From an uncultured Planctomycetaceae bacterium (lineage in GTDB: Bacteria > Planctomycetota > Planctomycetia > Planctomycetales > Planctomycetaceae): 25,618 nt of DNA. Below, in pieces: positions 8,463-17,141 of this stretch. The notes under the pieces are model-generated. The model worked only from the letters and a program-made list of their open reading frames with translations, made no database searches and was not told the origin of the DNA. Both the position numbers and the translations under genes were made by a program. Location: NCBI GenBank assembly GCA_903921605.1, contig CAIXQV010000644.1, forward strand, positions 1 through 25,618, written 5' to 3'. Position 1 is the stretch's first letter, and every line of letters starts with the position of its first letter.

Positions 8463-10028
8463 GTGAGTACCCCGTCTCATTTGATTCAACCTCTGATCTG
8501 CACTCAGGCGATTTCGACGTTGAAGACCGTGGTCCCCGGAAACACTCCAGATCGGCGGTTGGATGTTGCCTCTGAGGTGACTGGTCGGTTTAAGGCTGCA
8601 GGATTTCTCAGGTACCGTCAGGTCTTTCTGACCTCTTTGCCGCTCGTGTTTGGTGATTTCGTTGCTCTCGTTCTTTGTTACTTGCTCGGGACCTCAGCCG
8701 CGAACTGGCTTTTGGACGCTCCTGTTTTCTATCCGGGGCTATGGAATAACCTGGCTGCTCTTTGTCTGTGCCACTTTATGCTGGGAAGTTTCCTGGGGCT
8801 TTTCCCGGCGTCGGGGATCAATCCCGTTTGCGAGCTGAGAGATCAGATTTCCTCGATCAGTGGATCCTTCCTTGTTCTGGTGGCCTTAAACGGTCTGGTT
8901 GGATTGGTCACAACTAATGAAGTGGTCACGATTTTCGTGGCATTTCCGCTTATTCTCATTGCTGGACCATGCCTCCGTTTTGCCGCCCGCAGAGCCTGCG
9001 CACGGAGTCGCTGGTGGGGCGAGAAAGTGATCATTGTCGGCAATGGTCGACAGGGTAAGTTGGTTTATGAATTCCTTGACCGTATGCCTCAGCGAGGACT
9101 GAAGCCCGTCGGTATGGTTGACGACAATCCCGGGGAGTATTGGATTTCTGATGAAGCTGTTCCCATTGAGTTCCTCGGGAATACGTCAGACCTCGTTGAG
9201 ATTTGTCGCCGTAATCGCTGTCACTGGGTCATTGCCGCAGTTTCTGACAAGAGCGAAGCGAAAATTCAGGAAATCCTGTGGCAGGGAAGTTTGATTCCAA
9301 ACTTGGTCGTCCTGTCGACAAACATGCAGACTCCCTCTCTGTGGGTTGAGTCATTCGATGTCGCGGGACTGACTGGTGTTCATATCAGAGATCGATTGTT
9401 GTGTCCGCTGCAGAAGGCCGTTAAGAGGCTTTCTGATATCGTGCTGTCGACCGCAATCCTGATCGCATGCGCTCCAATGTTGATTGTGATTGCCGCCTGG
9501 ATCAAATTGAAATCACCCGGTCCGATCTTCTTTCGACATCATGGTCGTATTGGCCGTAATGGTGTTCGATTTGGGGCATTCAAGATTCGGACAATGATGG
9601 TCAATGCAGAGTCGAAACTGCAGGAGTATCTGGATTCGAATCCGGCGGCTCAGGCAGAATGGAAACGCGACTTGAAGTTGAAGGACGATCCTCGAGTTAT
9701 CCCGGGAATCGGCAATTTCCTCCGTCGCACAAGTCTGGACGAGCTTCCTCAGGTATTAAACGTGCTCATCGGAGAAATGAGCCTTGTCGGTCCGCGGCCA
9801 ATATATACCGATATTGAAATTGAAAAATTTCATGACCACTATCCGCTTTATCTCAGAGTTCGTCCGGGACTGACCGGGATTTGGCAGGTCTCGGGACGCA
9901 ACAACACGAGCTATGAAGATCGTGTCAGGTTGGACTGTTATTATGTGCGAAACTGGTCACTTTGGCTGGATTACTTTATCTTGCTGAGAACAATCCGAAC
10001 CGTACTGTTTCGCGAAGGCAGTTATTAG
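8463..10028 (+). CDS. Undecaprenyl-phosphate sugar-1-phosphate transferase (WbaP-like)
   Basis: This enzyme should start exopolysaccharide repeat-unit synthesis by moving a sugar phosphate from a UDP-sugar to undecaprenyl phosphate at the inner membrane. Several N-terminal membrane segments precede a Rossmann-like domain starting IIVGNGRQGK near residue 190. A further membrane segment (ending LIVIAAWIKLKSPGP) leads into the bacterial sugar transferase domain, with KIRTMMVNAE, SLDELPQ near 425, MSLVGPRP near 441, and RPGLTGIWQVSGR then YYVRNWSLWLD at the C-terminus. The two halves together are the WbaP/WcaJ layout. GTG 8463 is preferred because AGGAG lies 7 nt upstream; an in-frame ATG at 8397 would add 22 residues. 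The specific sugar (glucose or galactose) cannot be told. Confidence 0.93.
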   Translation: MSTPSHLIQPLICTQAISTLKTVVPGNTPDRRLDVASEVTGRFKAAGFLRYRQVFLTSLPLVFGDFVALVLCYLLGTSAANWLLDAPVFYPGLWNNLAALCLCHFMLGSFLGLFPASGINPVCELRDQISSISGSFLVLVALNGLVGLVTTNEVVTIFVAFPLILIAGPCLRFAARRACARSRWWGEKVIIVGNGRQGKLVYEFLDRMPQRGLKPVGMVDDNPGEYWISDEAVPIEFLGNTSDLVEICRRNRCHWVIAAVSDKSEAKIQEILWQGSLIPNLVVLSTNMQTPSLWVESFDVAGLTGVHIRDRLLCPLQKAVKRLSDIVLSTAILIACAPMLIVIAAWIKLKSPGPIFFRHHGRIGRNGVRFGAFKIRTMMVNAESKLQEYLDSNPAAQAEWKRDLKLKDDPRVIPGIGNFLRRTSLDELPQVLNVLIGEMSLVGPRPIYTDIEIEKFHDHYPLYLRVRPGLTGIWQVSGRNNTSYEDRVRLDCYYVRNWSLWLDYFILLRTIRTVLFREGSY

Positions 10029-11016
10029 TCCTTTCATGCCGGGGGCGGATGTCTTTTCGGTTCGTGAAAGCAATTGGGCCAACAGAGATTGCTCGTACTG
10101 ATGGCGAGGCAAGTTTCTCCGGGCACAAGGAAATCGCGGTTCCGATCATTGCTGGCTTGTGCGAGTCGGACGGAATTGTGTGATTGATCCGGACCGGAAT
10201 TTCATCTGTTTCTGCGTGGAGGCAATGAAGATCCACCGGGATGAAACATCGTCAATCTTAGCTTTCCGTTTTCCGGCACCTCATTCAATCCCATCCCGGG
10301 ACCATGAAAACACTGACTGGCAGTTAACGCCGAACTAGCCTGCCGCATTTTGAATCTCAGCACGTGCCCAGTTGACGGCTGAGTTGTGTCCCGGAGGTTG
10401 GCTAAGATCTGGCTACTGCAGATTTCCAACGTCACGGTCAAGCACTTGCTTTTCTATGCTGGTACTGGTGGCTTCGTCCTGAAATTCAACATGATCAGTG
10501 GCATGGTCGATCAGCCGAAACTGCTGATCAGAGCCGGCCTCGCAATGTGTTGCCCGGTCGGCAGTTCAGGTGCCGGCAAAGAATAGTGTGGTTTCGATTT
10601 CTCGTGAGTAACTTGTGTTCACGTTGTTGTCCTGCGGTTTCCCAAACCAACCAGCTTTCAGGTCGTGAGAGACTGCCACCGGAAATTTGAATCACGAGGC
10701 CATCAGGAGATCGAGGATTGAGTTTGAAACTGCAGCAACAAAAATTATCATTCGGGAAGTAATACCTTGCCTGCCCGGATTCCGCATTCTTCCTAAGATG
10801 CAGTGGCAACTTTCGACGCGGAGAATCACCGAGATTCATAGGCAAAAGTATCGACTTGATGATTTTGGAAATGTTGGTTTGGCGAGACAAGCAGATTTCG
10901 AGTGTCAGCTTTCCGTTAGGTTTGCGAAGCGTGAGACAGAAAAAAGAGAAGAGTTGGTTGGGTTCTTCCGAAGATAAGTAGACGATTGGTAATTTTTACG
11001 GCCAGAGGTAGAAAAC
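10029..11016. other. 988-nt gap inside the EPS locus, no convincing gene
   Basis: This is the longest gene-free stretch in the window. Possible frames (for example a 44-codon ATG frame at 10049-10183 and frames near 10386-10586, 10528-10890 and 10687-10977) lack family motifs and, in most cases, an SD. Small structures are present: TGATCAG at 10492-10498 with CTGATCA at 10524-10530, and a bulged stem between TTGCCCGG (10550-10557) and CCGGCAA (10573-10579). It could be a long leader, a home for small RNAs or the remains of a lost gene. Its last 18 nt carry a CGGCC pentamer and the SD of the next gene. Confidence 0.45.
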
Positions 11017-12297
11017 ATGGAAACTCATCGGAGTACTGACTTATCTGCCGGTGTGGTCGTGTTTGGAATTGTGATGACAGCCTCGTCGTACGCGATGAAG
11101 CCGATTCTTGACTCGCGAGTTTGGCCGATTTGGCTGGGCCTTGGGCTGCTTTTTCTGCTGTTTCCTGCTGCCCTTAGAGTATTGTCCTCCGGTTTTCACT
11201 GGCGATCTGTGGCCGTCTATCTGTCACTCGTCGGTACGATCGAACTGCTGAACCTGATGAATCTTGCTGATCCGCTTGAATTCAGAATGTTGATGCATCG
11301 CTACATCTGCTACGCAATTTGTGCTGCAGGTATCGTGTATGGGTATGAATCCATGGACGATTTGCGAGAGTTTCCCGGGCTTGCCCACGTCCTGACGGCA
11401 GGGTTTTCGATTGTGGTCGCAGGCACCTGGTTGAGGTCTGCTGGTGCTGCGGTTGCGGGGGTTCGATTCGTTGGTGACTCTGAAATGCTCACCCCTGTAG
11501 GAGTGGGTTATACGTTCGGAGTTATGGCGTGTGTGTCGGCCGCTTTTATGCTAACCGAACAGCGTTTAATCTTTCGTGCGTTGCATCTCGTCGCCTACTG
11601 CGCCTGTGTGCTGGCGATCCTGTCAACGGGTTCACGCGGGTCCGCAGTTTTTTCCTTGCTCATTGTTGCCGCGGGCATTGTGATCCGACTACGTTCATTT
11701 GAGGATGGACTGCGTTACAGCTTGTTGTTTATAGCACTGTTAATGGTGTTTGGGGGCGTGGTGATGACCAATTCCTACGCCAGAAGTCAAATGGACCTCA
11801 TGCTGATGCGATTTGAGTTTATTTCCAGAGGCAGTGTCGACTTATCCATCGTTGAAAGAACTGACAAGCAGTTGTATTACTATCGAGCCATTGATTCGTG
11901 GATTCTGACTGGGTTGCGAGAATACGATTTCAATTATCCTCACAACATTTTTTTTGAGTGCCTGTTGAGATTCGGAATCGTTGGGTTCGGTCTGATTGCC
12001 GCGGTTCTGTTCAGCGCTTACAGGGCTTTCAGAAATCTTCGGATTTCATTTTCCAGCCCCGTTGTGTGGGTGATCTCCAGTGTGGGCTTCTTCTCACTTT
12101 TGATTGTTCAGGTGAATCTGATGCTTGAACACGCAAGATGGCTTTGGTTGTTTGTTGGATATTGGGGAGTCAAGGAAGTTCAGCAAATGCGTTTTGGTCG
12201 CATGGAGCATTCATATTATCGTGCGGACGATGAGGATGAAGAAATCACTTCTCCTTTCGGTGAACTCAGCGCTGGTCGGTCGTTAGAAAATGCCTGA
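11017..12297 (+). CDS. O-antigen polymerase/ligase-like membrane protein (Wzy family)
   Basis: This 426-residue protein is strongly hydrophobic, with about ten membrane segments. Wzy/WaaL-type proteins join lipid-linked repeat units into long chains, or ligate finished chains, on the periplasmic face. The family hallmarks are visible: STGSRGS near residue 204 at the start of a membrane segment, and a large loop ending YPHNIFFE (H309, N310), then a glycine-containing segment FGIVGFGLIAAVLF. The last 30 residues are a charged acidic tail (DDEDEEI). ATG 11017 has GAGGT 7 nt upstream. It sits between the initiating transferase and the glycosyltransferase, so a polymerase role in this EPS pathway is likely, though ligase cannot be excluded. 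Such proteins diverge too much to infer the sugar linkage. Confidence 0.85.
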   Translation: METHRSTDLSAGVVVFGIVMTASSYAMKPILDSRVWPIWLGLGLLFLLFPAALRVLSSGFHWRSVAVYLSLVGTIELLNLMNLADPLEFRMLMHRYICYAICAAGIVYGYESMDDLREFPGLAHVLTAGFSIVVAGTWLRSAGAAVAGVRFVGDSEMLTPVGVGYTFGVMACVSAAFMLTEQRLIFRALHLVAYCACVLAILSTGSRGSAVFSLLIVAAGIVIRLRSFEDGLRYSLLFIALLMVFGGVVMTNSYARSQMDLMLMRFEFISRGSVDLSIVERTDKQLYYYRAIDSWILTGLREYDFNYPHNIFFECLLRFGIVGFGLIAAVLFSAYRAFRNLRISFSSPVVWVISSVGFFSLLIVQVNLMLEHARWLWLFVGYWGVKEVQQMRFGRMEHSYYRADDEDEEITSPFGELSAGRSLENA

Positions 12298-12775
12298 TGT
12301 CAATAGGGTCAACGAACTCCCCTTCAATCCATTTCGCTGTGATCAGAATCGTGAAGCTCGGCTGCAGATTGTTGCCAGAGCAGCTATGTTTTCACTGGTC
12401 CGTGTAAATGGCAGTTCCAGAATCGTAGCATTGTGGAACTGCTGCACGGGAGTGTTCTCTCTGCTTTTCGTTTCACCGTTAGCCTCCCACATGGTCGTGC
12501 TTCGGATCAGAACGTCTACCCATCCTGTCCGCAACACTGGGCAGATATCGCTAATGTCGCGTTGGAAAAAGTATCTGGAACTTTGAAGGCGGCAGTTAAG
12601 CACGGCGAGTCTGAGCCGCCGGAGTTCCAGGCACCGATTGCCACCGGCTCTTTGGCGTGTTCTGTCCCCGTGATTCAGAAGGTTATCTCGGAGTTGTTGA
12701 TTGTCACGTTACGGTCATGACTGATGACAAGATGATAATGTGTGAAGATATTTTATTCGGCCCATAGTGTGAACC
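12298..12775. other. 478-nt gap inside the EPS locus
   Basis: No frame here is convincing: the two longest (12290-12586 and 12433-12720) overlap each other, lack an SD and show no motifs. A possible -10 hexamer GATAAT (12734-12739) lies 36 nt before the glycosyltransferase start, without a good -35, so that gene may have its own promoter. A CGGCC pentamer is at 12758-12762. Confidence 0.4.
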
Positions 12776-13996
12776 ATGCGAATTCATCTGATTAGTAACT
12801 TGTATTCTCCGGACGAACTTGCAGGAGCTTCGCTGTTCACCGACCTGGCCTATTATCTTCGAGATGCTGGTCATGACGTGCGTGTCACAACGACATTCTC
12901 GTACTATCCTTCATGGCGTTTGAGGGACGAAGACCGAGATGTTCCCATGCGCGAAGAGATTGTTGGCGGGATCCCGGTGCGCAGGGTCGCGATGTACGTT
13001 CCAGCGAAGCCCACCGGGCTGGGACGAATGCGTTCCGATCTCAGCTTCTTTTGGGCCTTGCTGCGTGCCGGTAAGTTTCCTGACTGGCGTCCGGATGTGA
13101 TTGTGACGGCACTTCCAATGCTGTCGCAGTGTCTCGTGCAGAGATTTCAGCACATTCTTCGACGCATTCCCCGGCTGATTATCGTGCAGGACTTTGCCGT
13201 CGACGCGGCCCTTGAGTTGGGGATCCTGCGATTACCGGGAGTTGCGTGGATCCTGCGCGGCGTGCAGCGATGGGCTCTGCGGTCTGCTTCGACCATTACC
13301 ACGATCAGTCCGCTGATGCTGACTAAACTTCAGAAGGAGATCGGCACTGGTCGCCGGACCCTGATGGTTCCGAACTGGATCCACAAAAGCCTGCAGGACG
13401 AAATCAACTCTCAAAACCAATCGCCTCCTGCCCGTCTTCCATCGACGCTGTTTTATTCCGGAAACCTGGGAGTGAAGCAGGGACTTCCGGACTTCCTGGG
13501 GCAGTTTGCAGATTCATCCGGAGTTGATTCCGGCTGGAATATTGAGATCTGCGGAGGTGGCGCGGAGAAGGACCGCCTCAAGGCGATGCTTGATTCGCAG
13601 CGAGGAATTGCGCTGGGGCCGGTGCTCGATGAACCCTCGTATGTTTCAAAACTGCTGTCCTCAACCGCATGTCTCATTACGCAGCGGCCAGGAATTGGTG
13701 CAAACTTCCTGCCTTCGAAACTTTTGCCGGCACTTGCCACTGCGACCCCGGTGCTCGCTGTCTGTGACCGTTCAAGCCCTTTGGCCAACGAAGTCATCGA
13801 AGGTCGGTTTGGTCTTGTCGTCGCCCCGGGGAACCCTGAGGCGTTAGCGGAAAGTCTCGAGATGTTGAGATCACCCACGTTGCGTGAAGAATTCAGTGTG
13901 AATGCAAAGGCACGGGCTGCAATCTACCATCGCGAACGAGTTCTCGGGACGTTCGATCAGGAACTGCGGAATCTGAGTCGCGTCAAGACAGCGTAG
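12776..13996 (+). CDS. Glycosyltransferase, GT4 type (WcaI-like)
   Basis: This 406-residue cytoplasmic or membrane-associated enzyme should add one sugar to the lipid-linked EPS repeat unit. The N-terminal domain starts MRIHLISNLYSPDELAGASL and continues with LAYYLRDAGHDVRVTTTF and a YPSWRL segment, the layout of the WcaI (colanic acid) group of GT4/GT-B enzymes. The middle has IIVQDFAVDAALELGIL and TTISPLM. The C-terminal GT-B domain shows LFYSGNLGVKQGLPDF, EICGGGAEKDRLK, FLPSKLLPALATATPVLA and EGRFGLVVAPGNPEALAESL, the usual nucleotide-sugar binding half. ATG 12776 begins the conserved N-terminus. No clear SD is seen. It is the only elongating glycosyltransferase in the window, so further sugars would need enzymes elsewhere. 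Donor and acceptor are unknown. Confidence 0.88.
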   Translation: MRIHLISNLYSPDELAGASLFTDLAYYLRDAGHDVRVTTTFSYYPSWRLRDEDRDVPMREEIVGGIPVRRVAMYVPAKPTGLGRMRSDLSFFWALLRAGKFPDWRPDVIVTALPMLSQCLVQRFQHILRRIPRLIIVQDFAVDAALELGILRLPGVAWILRGVQRWALRSASTITTISPLMLTKLQKEIGTGRRTLMVPNWIHKSLQDEINSQNQSPPARLPSTLFYSGNLGVKQGLPDFLGQFADSSGVDSGWNIEICGGGAEKDRLKAMLDSQRGIALGPVLDEPSYVSKLLSSTACLITQRPGIGANFLPSKLLPALATATPVLAVCDRSSPLANEVIEGRFGLVVAPGNPEALAESLEMLRSPTLREEFSVNAKARAAIYHRERVLGTFDQELRNLSRVKTA

Positions 13997-14533
13997 CGGA
14001 TGAACAAACCATAAAGACTCCCGCTCATTACTTCTTGAGCACTCGACGTCTTGATTCAACCCGAAGACCAGGCTCCTCCAACGCTCACGAAATGGGTGCC
14101 CTGCCGCCACTTCGTGCTCGATGGGTCGCACGAGCGGAATTCAATCCAATAATCTCACTCGGCAAACGGGACCGTTCACTGGCGACAGAGAACGTCCACG
14201 GGTGTTGGATCGCTGAGCATTTTTTGCCGACGGTTTTTAGCGTAACTTGCAGCGCACCCTGGGTAACGAGCAATTTTGCTCCATATCCTGCTCTTATGAA
14301 GCTGATTTGACGAAGCAGTTTTGTGATATGGTTCATTCGGAACATTGATTGGTCTGCGAGGTGAAGGTGGACAGAATAGATCTTTCGCCGGCCGTTCATA
14401 TTCCGTTGGAATGAATTGCCACTGAGCGAGGCGAGTTCAGAATCAGGTATTGGCATAGAGACGCCCGCAATGGTAACTTTCAGGATCCGAGAGTTGGCAG
14501 GACGGTCTTCATCAGCAGAGGGAAGATTCAGAA
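13997..14533. other. 537-nt gap inside the EPS locus
   Basis: No supported gene is present; frames at 14035-14310 and 14085-14456 overlap on opposite strands and carry no motifs. A short inverted pair TCGTGC/GCACGA occurs near 14115-14135. The region ends in a purine-rich SD for the next gene. No T-tract terminator for the preceding glycosyltransferase gene was found. Confidence 0.4.
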
Positions 14534-15934
14534 ATGTTTCCTGGAATCACCGGATGGGCTATCAGTCTGGGCATTATTTTCGTCGTCTGGATTGTACTGT
14601 TCGTGCGACGCGGCCCGGCTGAAGCACTGGCTCCGGCATTGTTGCTTAGCATGGCGTTCCCTGTTTGGCTGAAGCTGACAGTGTTCGATGTCCCTTTTGG
14701 TGTACGGACCGCGACTGCCGCCCTGACCATGCTGGCATTTGCTGTTCATCCACGCGGGCGGATTTGGTCACCTCTCACTGTTCTTGATTTATGCGTTGCG
14801 TTGCTCTGCGGTTCTCAAATTCTGACCGACGTGTGGCACGATGGCTTCTCGATCGCACTGCCATTTCGAGCCTACGGTGAGTGGGCCTTGCCCTATGTCG
14901 CCGGTCGTTACGCGATCAGAACTCAACAGGACCTTGTCACCGCTGCGAAGTGGGCAACTGGAGTCGTGTTGTTTCTGTCTGTATTGGCCGTGATCGAGAA
15001 TGTCACGAGGGTGAATGTCGCTGAGTTAGTCTTTGGGGAACGCCCGGAAGAACTCGCTCCGCGAAATATGTCTCGCTTCAATTTGAAACGAGCCTATGCG
15101 ACCGCGATGCATCCAATCTATTTTGGATTGATCCTTGCCGTGCTTTCTCCGTGGCTCGTTTGCCTGCTGGATAAACGAGAATCTAAAGCGTCACGAGGCT
15201 TTGTGATGTTTGTCGTGCCAATTATGCTGCTCGGGCTTATGGCAACAATATCGAAAACTCCAATCATGACTGTCCTCGGAAGTTGGGTCTTTCTGTTGGC
15301 GATCATCGTTCGCTGGCTGCGAGTGCCTGTGATGACTATCGTTGTTGCGAGCATTGCCGTCTTCCTGATCTGGCCCTACGAGGTTACCGATTTCTTCGGC
15401 AGACAGTCAGGTGAACGGCATCGAATTATTGAGGTCGACGGAACCGCGATGGTTTACTCATCCAGCAGAGCACGGCTCTTATTGCCGATGGCCTACGCAA
15501 AAGCCATGACGAACGCAGGGATGGTGGGTTATGGTTCTGAGGCGACGAAGGAATTTCCCCTAAAGATACCGTATATGGAGGGGACAGCGGAAACCAGAGA
15601 TGCGCTCAAGCTTGTTGACAACGCTTATATTTTGATCGTACTGCGTATGGGCTGGCTGGGTGGATTTTTGTTAGTGCTTCTGCTCGTTACCGGGATGTTC
15701 TCTTGCTGGTCGTTGCACCGCAGGCGCCCCGATAGGCTTTTCCCGGCAGCTTTTCTGAGTTTGCTGATCGTGTACTCTATTCTTTCACTCAACCTTGTGT
15801 CTCAGGTGTATGATTTCTTCTTCACCATTGCATGGACACTGGGAATCATCAGCGCCCTCCTGATTCAGAATAGCAACTCGAGCCTGATGTCGGATTTCAA
15901 ACCTGCCTTTAATGCGCCTTATCGCAAGTCTTAG
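14534..15934 (+). CDS. Second O-antigen polymerase/ligase-like membrane protein
   Basis: This 466-residue polytopic membrane protein has roughly ten to twelve hydrophobic segments and the layout of the O-antigen ligase/polymerase superfamily. Where other members have TGSRG, it reads ATISKTPIMTVLGSW near residue 240. The large periplasmic loop contains YSSSRARLLLPMAYAKAM and ends with DNAYILIVLRMGWLGGFLLV near 362, equivalent to the usual loop followed by a glycine-rich helix. FRAYGEWALPYVAGRYAI near 115-130 is characteristic of one subgroup of these proteins. ATG 14534 has GGGAAG 8 nt upstream. It is clearly unlike the Wzy-like protein encoded at 11017, so the two may divide polymerase and ligase work or act on different polymers. 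It is the last EPS gene on this side. Confidence 0.82.
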   Translation: MFPGITGWAISLGIIFVVWIVLFVRRGPAEALAPALLLSMAFPVWLKLTVFDVPFGVRTATAALTMLAFAVHPRGRIWSPLTVLDLCVALLCGSQILTDVWHDGFSIALPFRAYGEWALPYVAGRYAIRTQQDLVTAAKWATGVVLFLSVLAVIENVTRVNVAELVFGERPEELAPRNMSRFNLKRAYATAMHPIYFGLILAVLSPWLVCLLDKRESKASRGFVMFVVPIMLLGLMATISKTPIMTVLGSWVFLLAIIVRWLRVPVMTIVVASIAVFLIWPYEVTDFFGRQSGERHRIIEVDGTAMVYSSSRARLLLPMAYAKAMTNAGMVGYGSEATKEFPLKIPYMEGTAETRDALKLVDNAYILIVLRMGWLGGFLLVLLLVTGMFSCWSLHRRRPDRLFPAAFLSLLIVYSILSLNLVSQVYDFFFTIAWTLGIISALLIQNSNSSLMSDFKPAFNAPYRKS

Positions 15935-15966
15935 GCGATTTCACGAAGAGGCGATTCTAAAAAAAC

Positions 15967-15998
15967 TGCGGCTTGCCTGAGTTCAAAGGCAAGCCGCA
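15967..15998 (-). terminator. Hairpin terminator, oriented for minus-strand transcripts
   Basis: A 12-bp perfect stem (15967-15978 with 15987-15998, core GCGGCTTGCCT/AGGCAAGCCGC) has an 8-nt loop. A run of seven A at 15959-15965 sits on its left, which becomes a U tract on the minus-strand transcript. The plus-strand flank is not T-rich. It therefore suits termination of the SDR gene's transcript about 300 nt past its stop, and may also slow readthrough from the Wzy-like gene ending at 15934. Confidence 0.75.
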
Positions 15999-16118
15999 TG
16001 CTGTAATTCTGGCTAGTCGCGCTGGGAGTTTGGCGGGATGCACATTCAGCACCACCAGTGCGGAGAGTTTAAGATCGAGACCGGATGCCTGGCTTGATTG
16101 GACATCCTGAAATTCTCG

Positions 16119-16149
16119 ACTGGTCCTTCCTGGGCTGGGAAGGACCAGT
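16119..16149. repeat. 12-bp perfect inverted repeat (second hairpin)
   Basis: ACTGGTCCTTCC at 16119-16130 pairs exactly with GGAAGGACCAGT at 16138-16149 around a 7-nt loop, TGGGCTG. No T or A run flanks it, so it does not look like a classical intrinsic terminator. It may be an RNA-stabilising 3' structure of the SDR transcript, part of a small RNA, or a protein-binding palindrome. Confidence 0.6.
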
Positions 16150-16303
16150 TCGCATCTCCGCGATCAGGCCGGACAGAGTGTCACTTCGCTGGTGTCCGGA
16201 GTTTCAGAATCCTCACCTGACGGCGTTTGCTTTCCGTGTATGGCGATGTAGGCATTCGGTCTTCGTTCAGTCACTGATGACAAATCGAGGCCCGGAAAAT
16301 TAA

Positions 16304-17092
16304 TTACTGCTTGCCTTCGGTTCGCTTTGACCACCATGGCAGGCCAACTCCGCCGTCCATCGTTAACGTCGAGCCGGTCATGTAAGACGCTTCATCGCTG
16401 AGAGTAAAGCAGACGCCATGAGCCATCTCTTCGCTGCTGCCCATGCGTCCCATAGGCAATCCTTCAGCACCCTGCTGAAGTTGTTCTTCCGTAAAGAATT
16501 TTCGTTCGCCCGGAGTATCAATCCAGCCCGGATGAAACACGTTGACACGAATGCCATGCTTCACCAGTTCAATGGCTGCAGTGCGAGCCATGTGATCGAT
16601 GGCCGCTTTAGACATGTTGTAAGCCATGGCCGTTGGGATCGGGATAATCGCATGAGGTGAACTGATCACGGTGATCGCTCCGCCTTTGCCCTGCTTCAGC
16701 ATTTGTTGTGAAGCCGCACGGACGCCAAAAAACGCGCCCCACATGCTGACGTCGATTGTTCGTCGAAAGCCAGCCATGTCTGCTTCCACCATCAACTGAC
16801 GATCGCTGTAAACGGCATTGGAGACGAAGAGATCGAGGCTGCCAAAAGCGTCAACCGTCTTTTGGACCATGTCTTCAACGGCCTTCTGGTCTGAGACATC
16901 GCAAGCCACAACAATGGCCTTTCGGCCCAGTCGGCGAATCTGCTCGGCGACTTCTTCGGCCTGGGTCACACTTGAGCTGCAGTTGATCGTGACGTTGGCT
17001 CCACCCTTCGCCAGTTCGAGCGCGACGCCGCTGCCGATGCCCTTGGAAGATCCTGTTACAAGCGCGTTTTTGCCTTCAAACTTGTATTGCAT
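16304..17092 (-). CDS. Short-chain dehydrogenase/reductase (classical SDR)
   Basis: This 262-residue cytoplasmic oxidoreductase of the classical SDR family probably uses NAD(P)H on a carbonyl or alcohol substrate. The cofactor motif TGSSKGIG is at residues 13-20, DV follows near 65-66, and the catalytic residues are S145, Y158 and K162 (YNMSK). The C-terminal MTGSTLTMDGGVG is also typical. The NNAG motif that stabilises the central sheet reads SNAV. The overall pattern resembles glucose 1-dehydrogenase or 3-oxoacyl-ACP reductase groups, but the substrate cannot be told. ATG 17092 has AAGG 6 nt upstream and begins the conserved N-terminus; an in-frame TTG nine codons earlier is less likely. 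The gene stands alone on the minus strand. Confidence 0.9.
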   Translation of the reverse strand: MQYKFEGKNALVTGSSKGIGSGVALELAKGGANVTINCSSSVTQAEEVAEQIRRLGRKAIVVACDVSDQKAVEDMVQKTVDAFGSLDLFVSNAVYSDRQLMVEADMAGFRRTIDVSMWGAFFGVRAASQQMLKQGKGGAITVISSPHAIIPIPTAMAYNMSKAAIDHMARTAAIELVKHGIRVNVFHPGWIDTPGERKFFTEEQLQQGAEGLPMGRMGSSEEMAHGVCFTLSDEASYMTGSTLTMDGGVGLPWWSKRTEGKQ

Positions 17093-17126
17093 AGCCAACC
17101 TTGAATTCTGTTTCGTCAATTGAAAA

Positions 17127-17141
17127 GGGGGATTATCCCCC
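17127..17141. promoter_or_regulatory. Short GC-rich palindrome upstream of the SDR gene
   Basis: GGGGGA (17127-17132) and TCCCCC (17136-17141) form a perfect 6-bp stem around TTA. It lies just upstream of the SDR start on the minus strand, where an operator or 5'-leader hairpin would be expected. No regulator is encoded nearby, so the role is open. Confidence 0.3.

Larger units (their letters stand above)
15935..16303. other. 369-nt gap between convergent genes with two hairpins
   Basis: This gap separates the convergent second Wzy-like and SDR genes. It contains the terminator-like hairpin at 15967-15998 and a second stem at 16119-16149. No protein-coding frame looks real; the 72-codon frame at 16085-16303 is interrupted by the second hairpin and has no motifs. 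Confidence 0.5.

Noticed and set aside
10528..10977. Frames on both strands in the 988-nt EPS gap
   Set aside because: They overlap on opposite strands, have non-ATG or unsupported starts and no recognisable domain.
12290..12720. Two small overlapping frames after the first Wzy-like gene
   Set aside because: No SD, no motifs, unusual Cys/Arg-rich composition, and they overlap in different frames.
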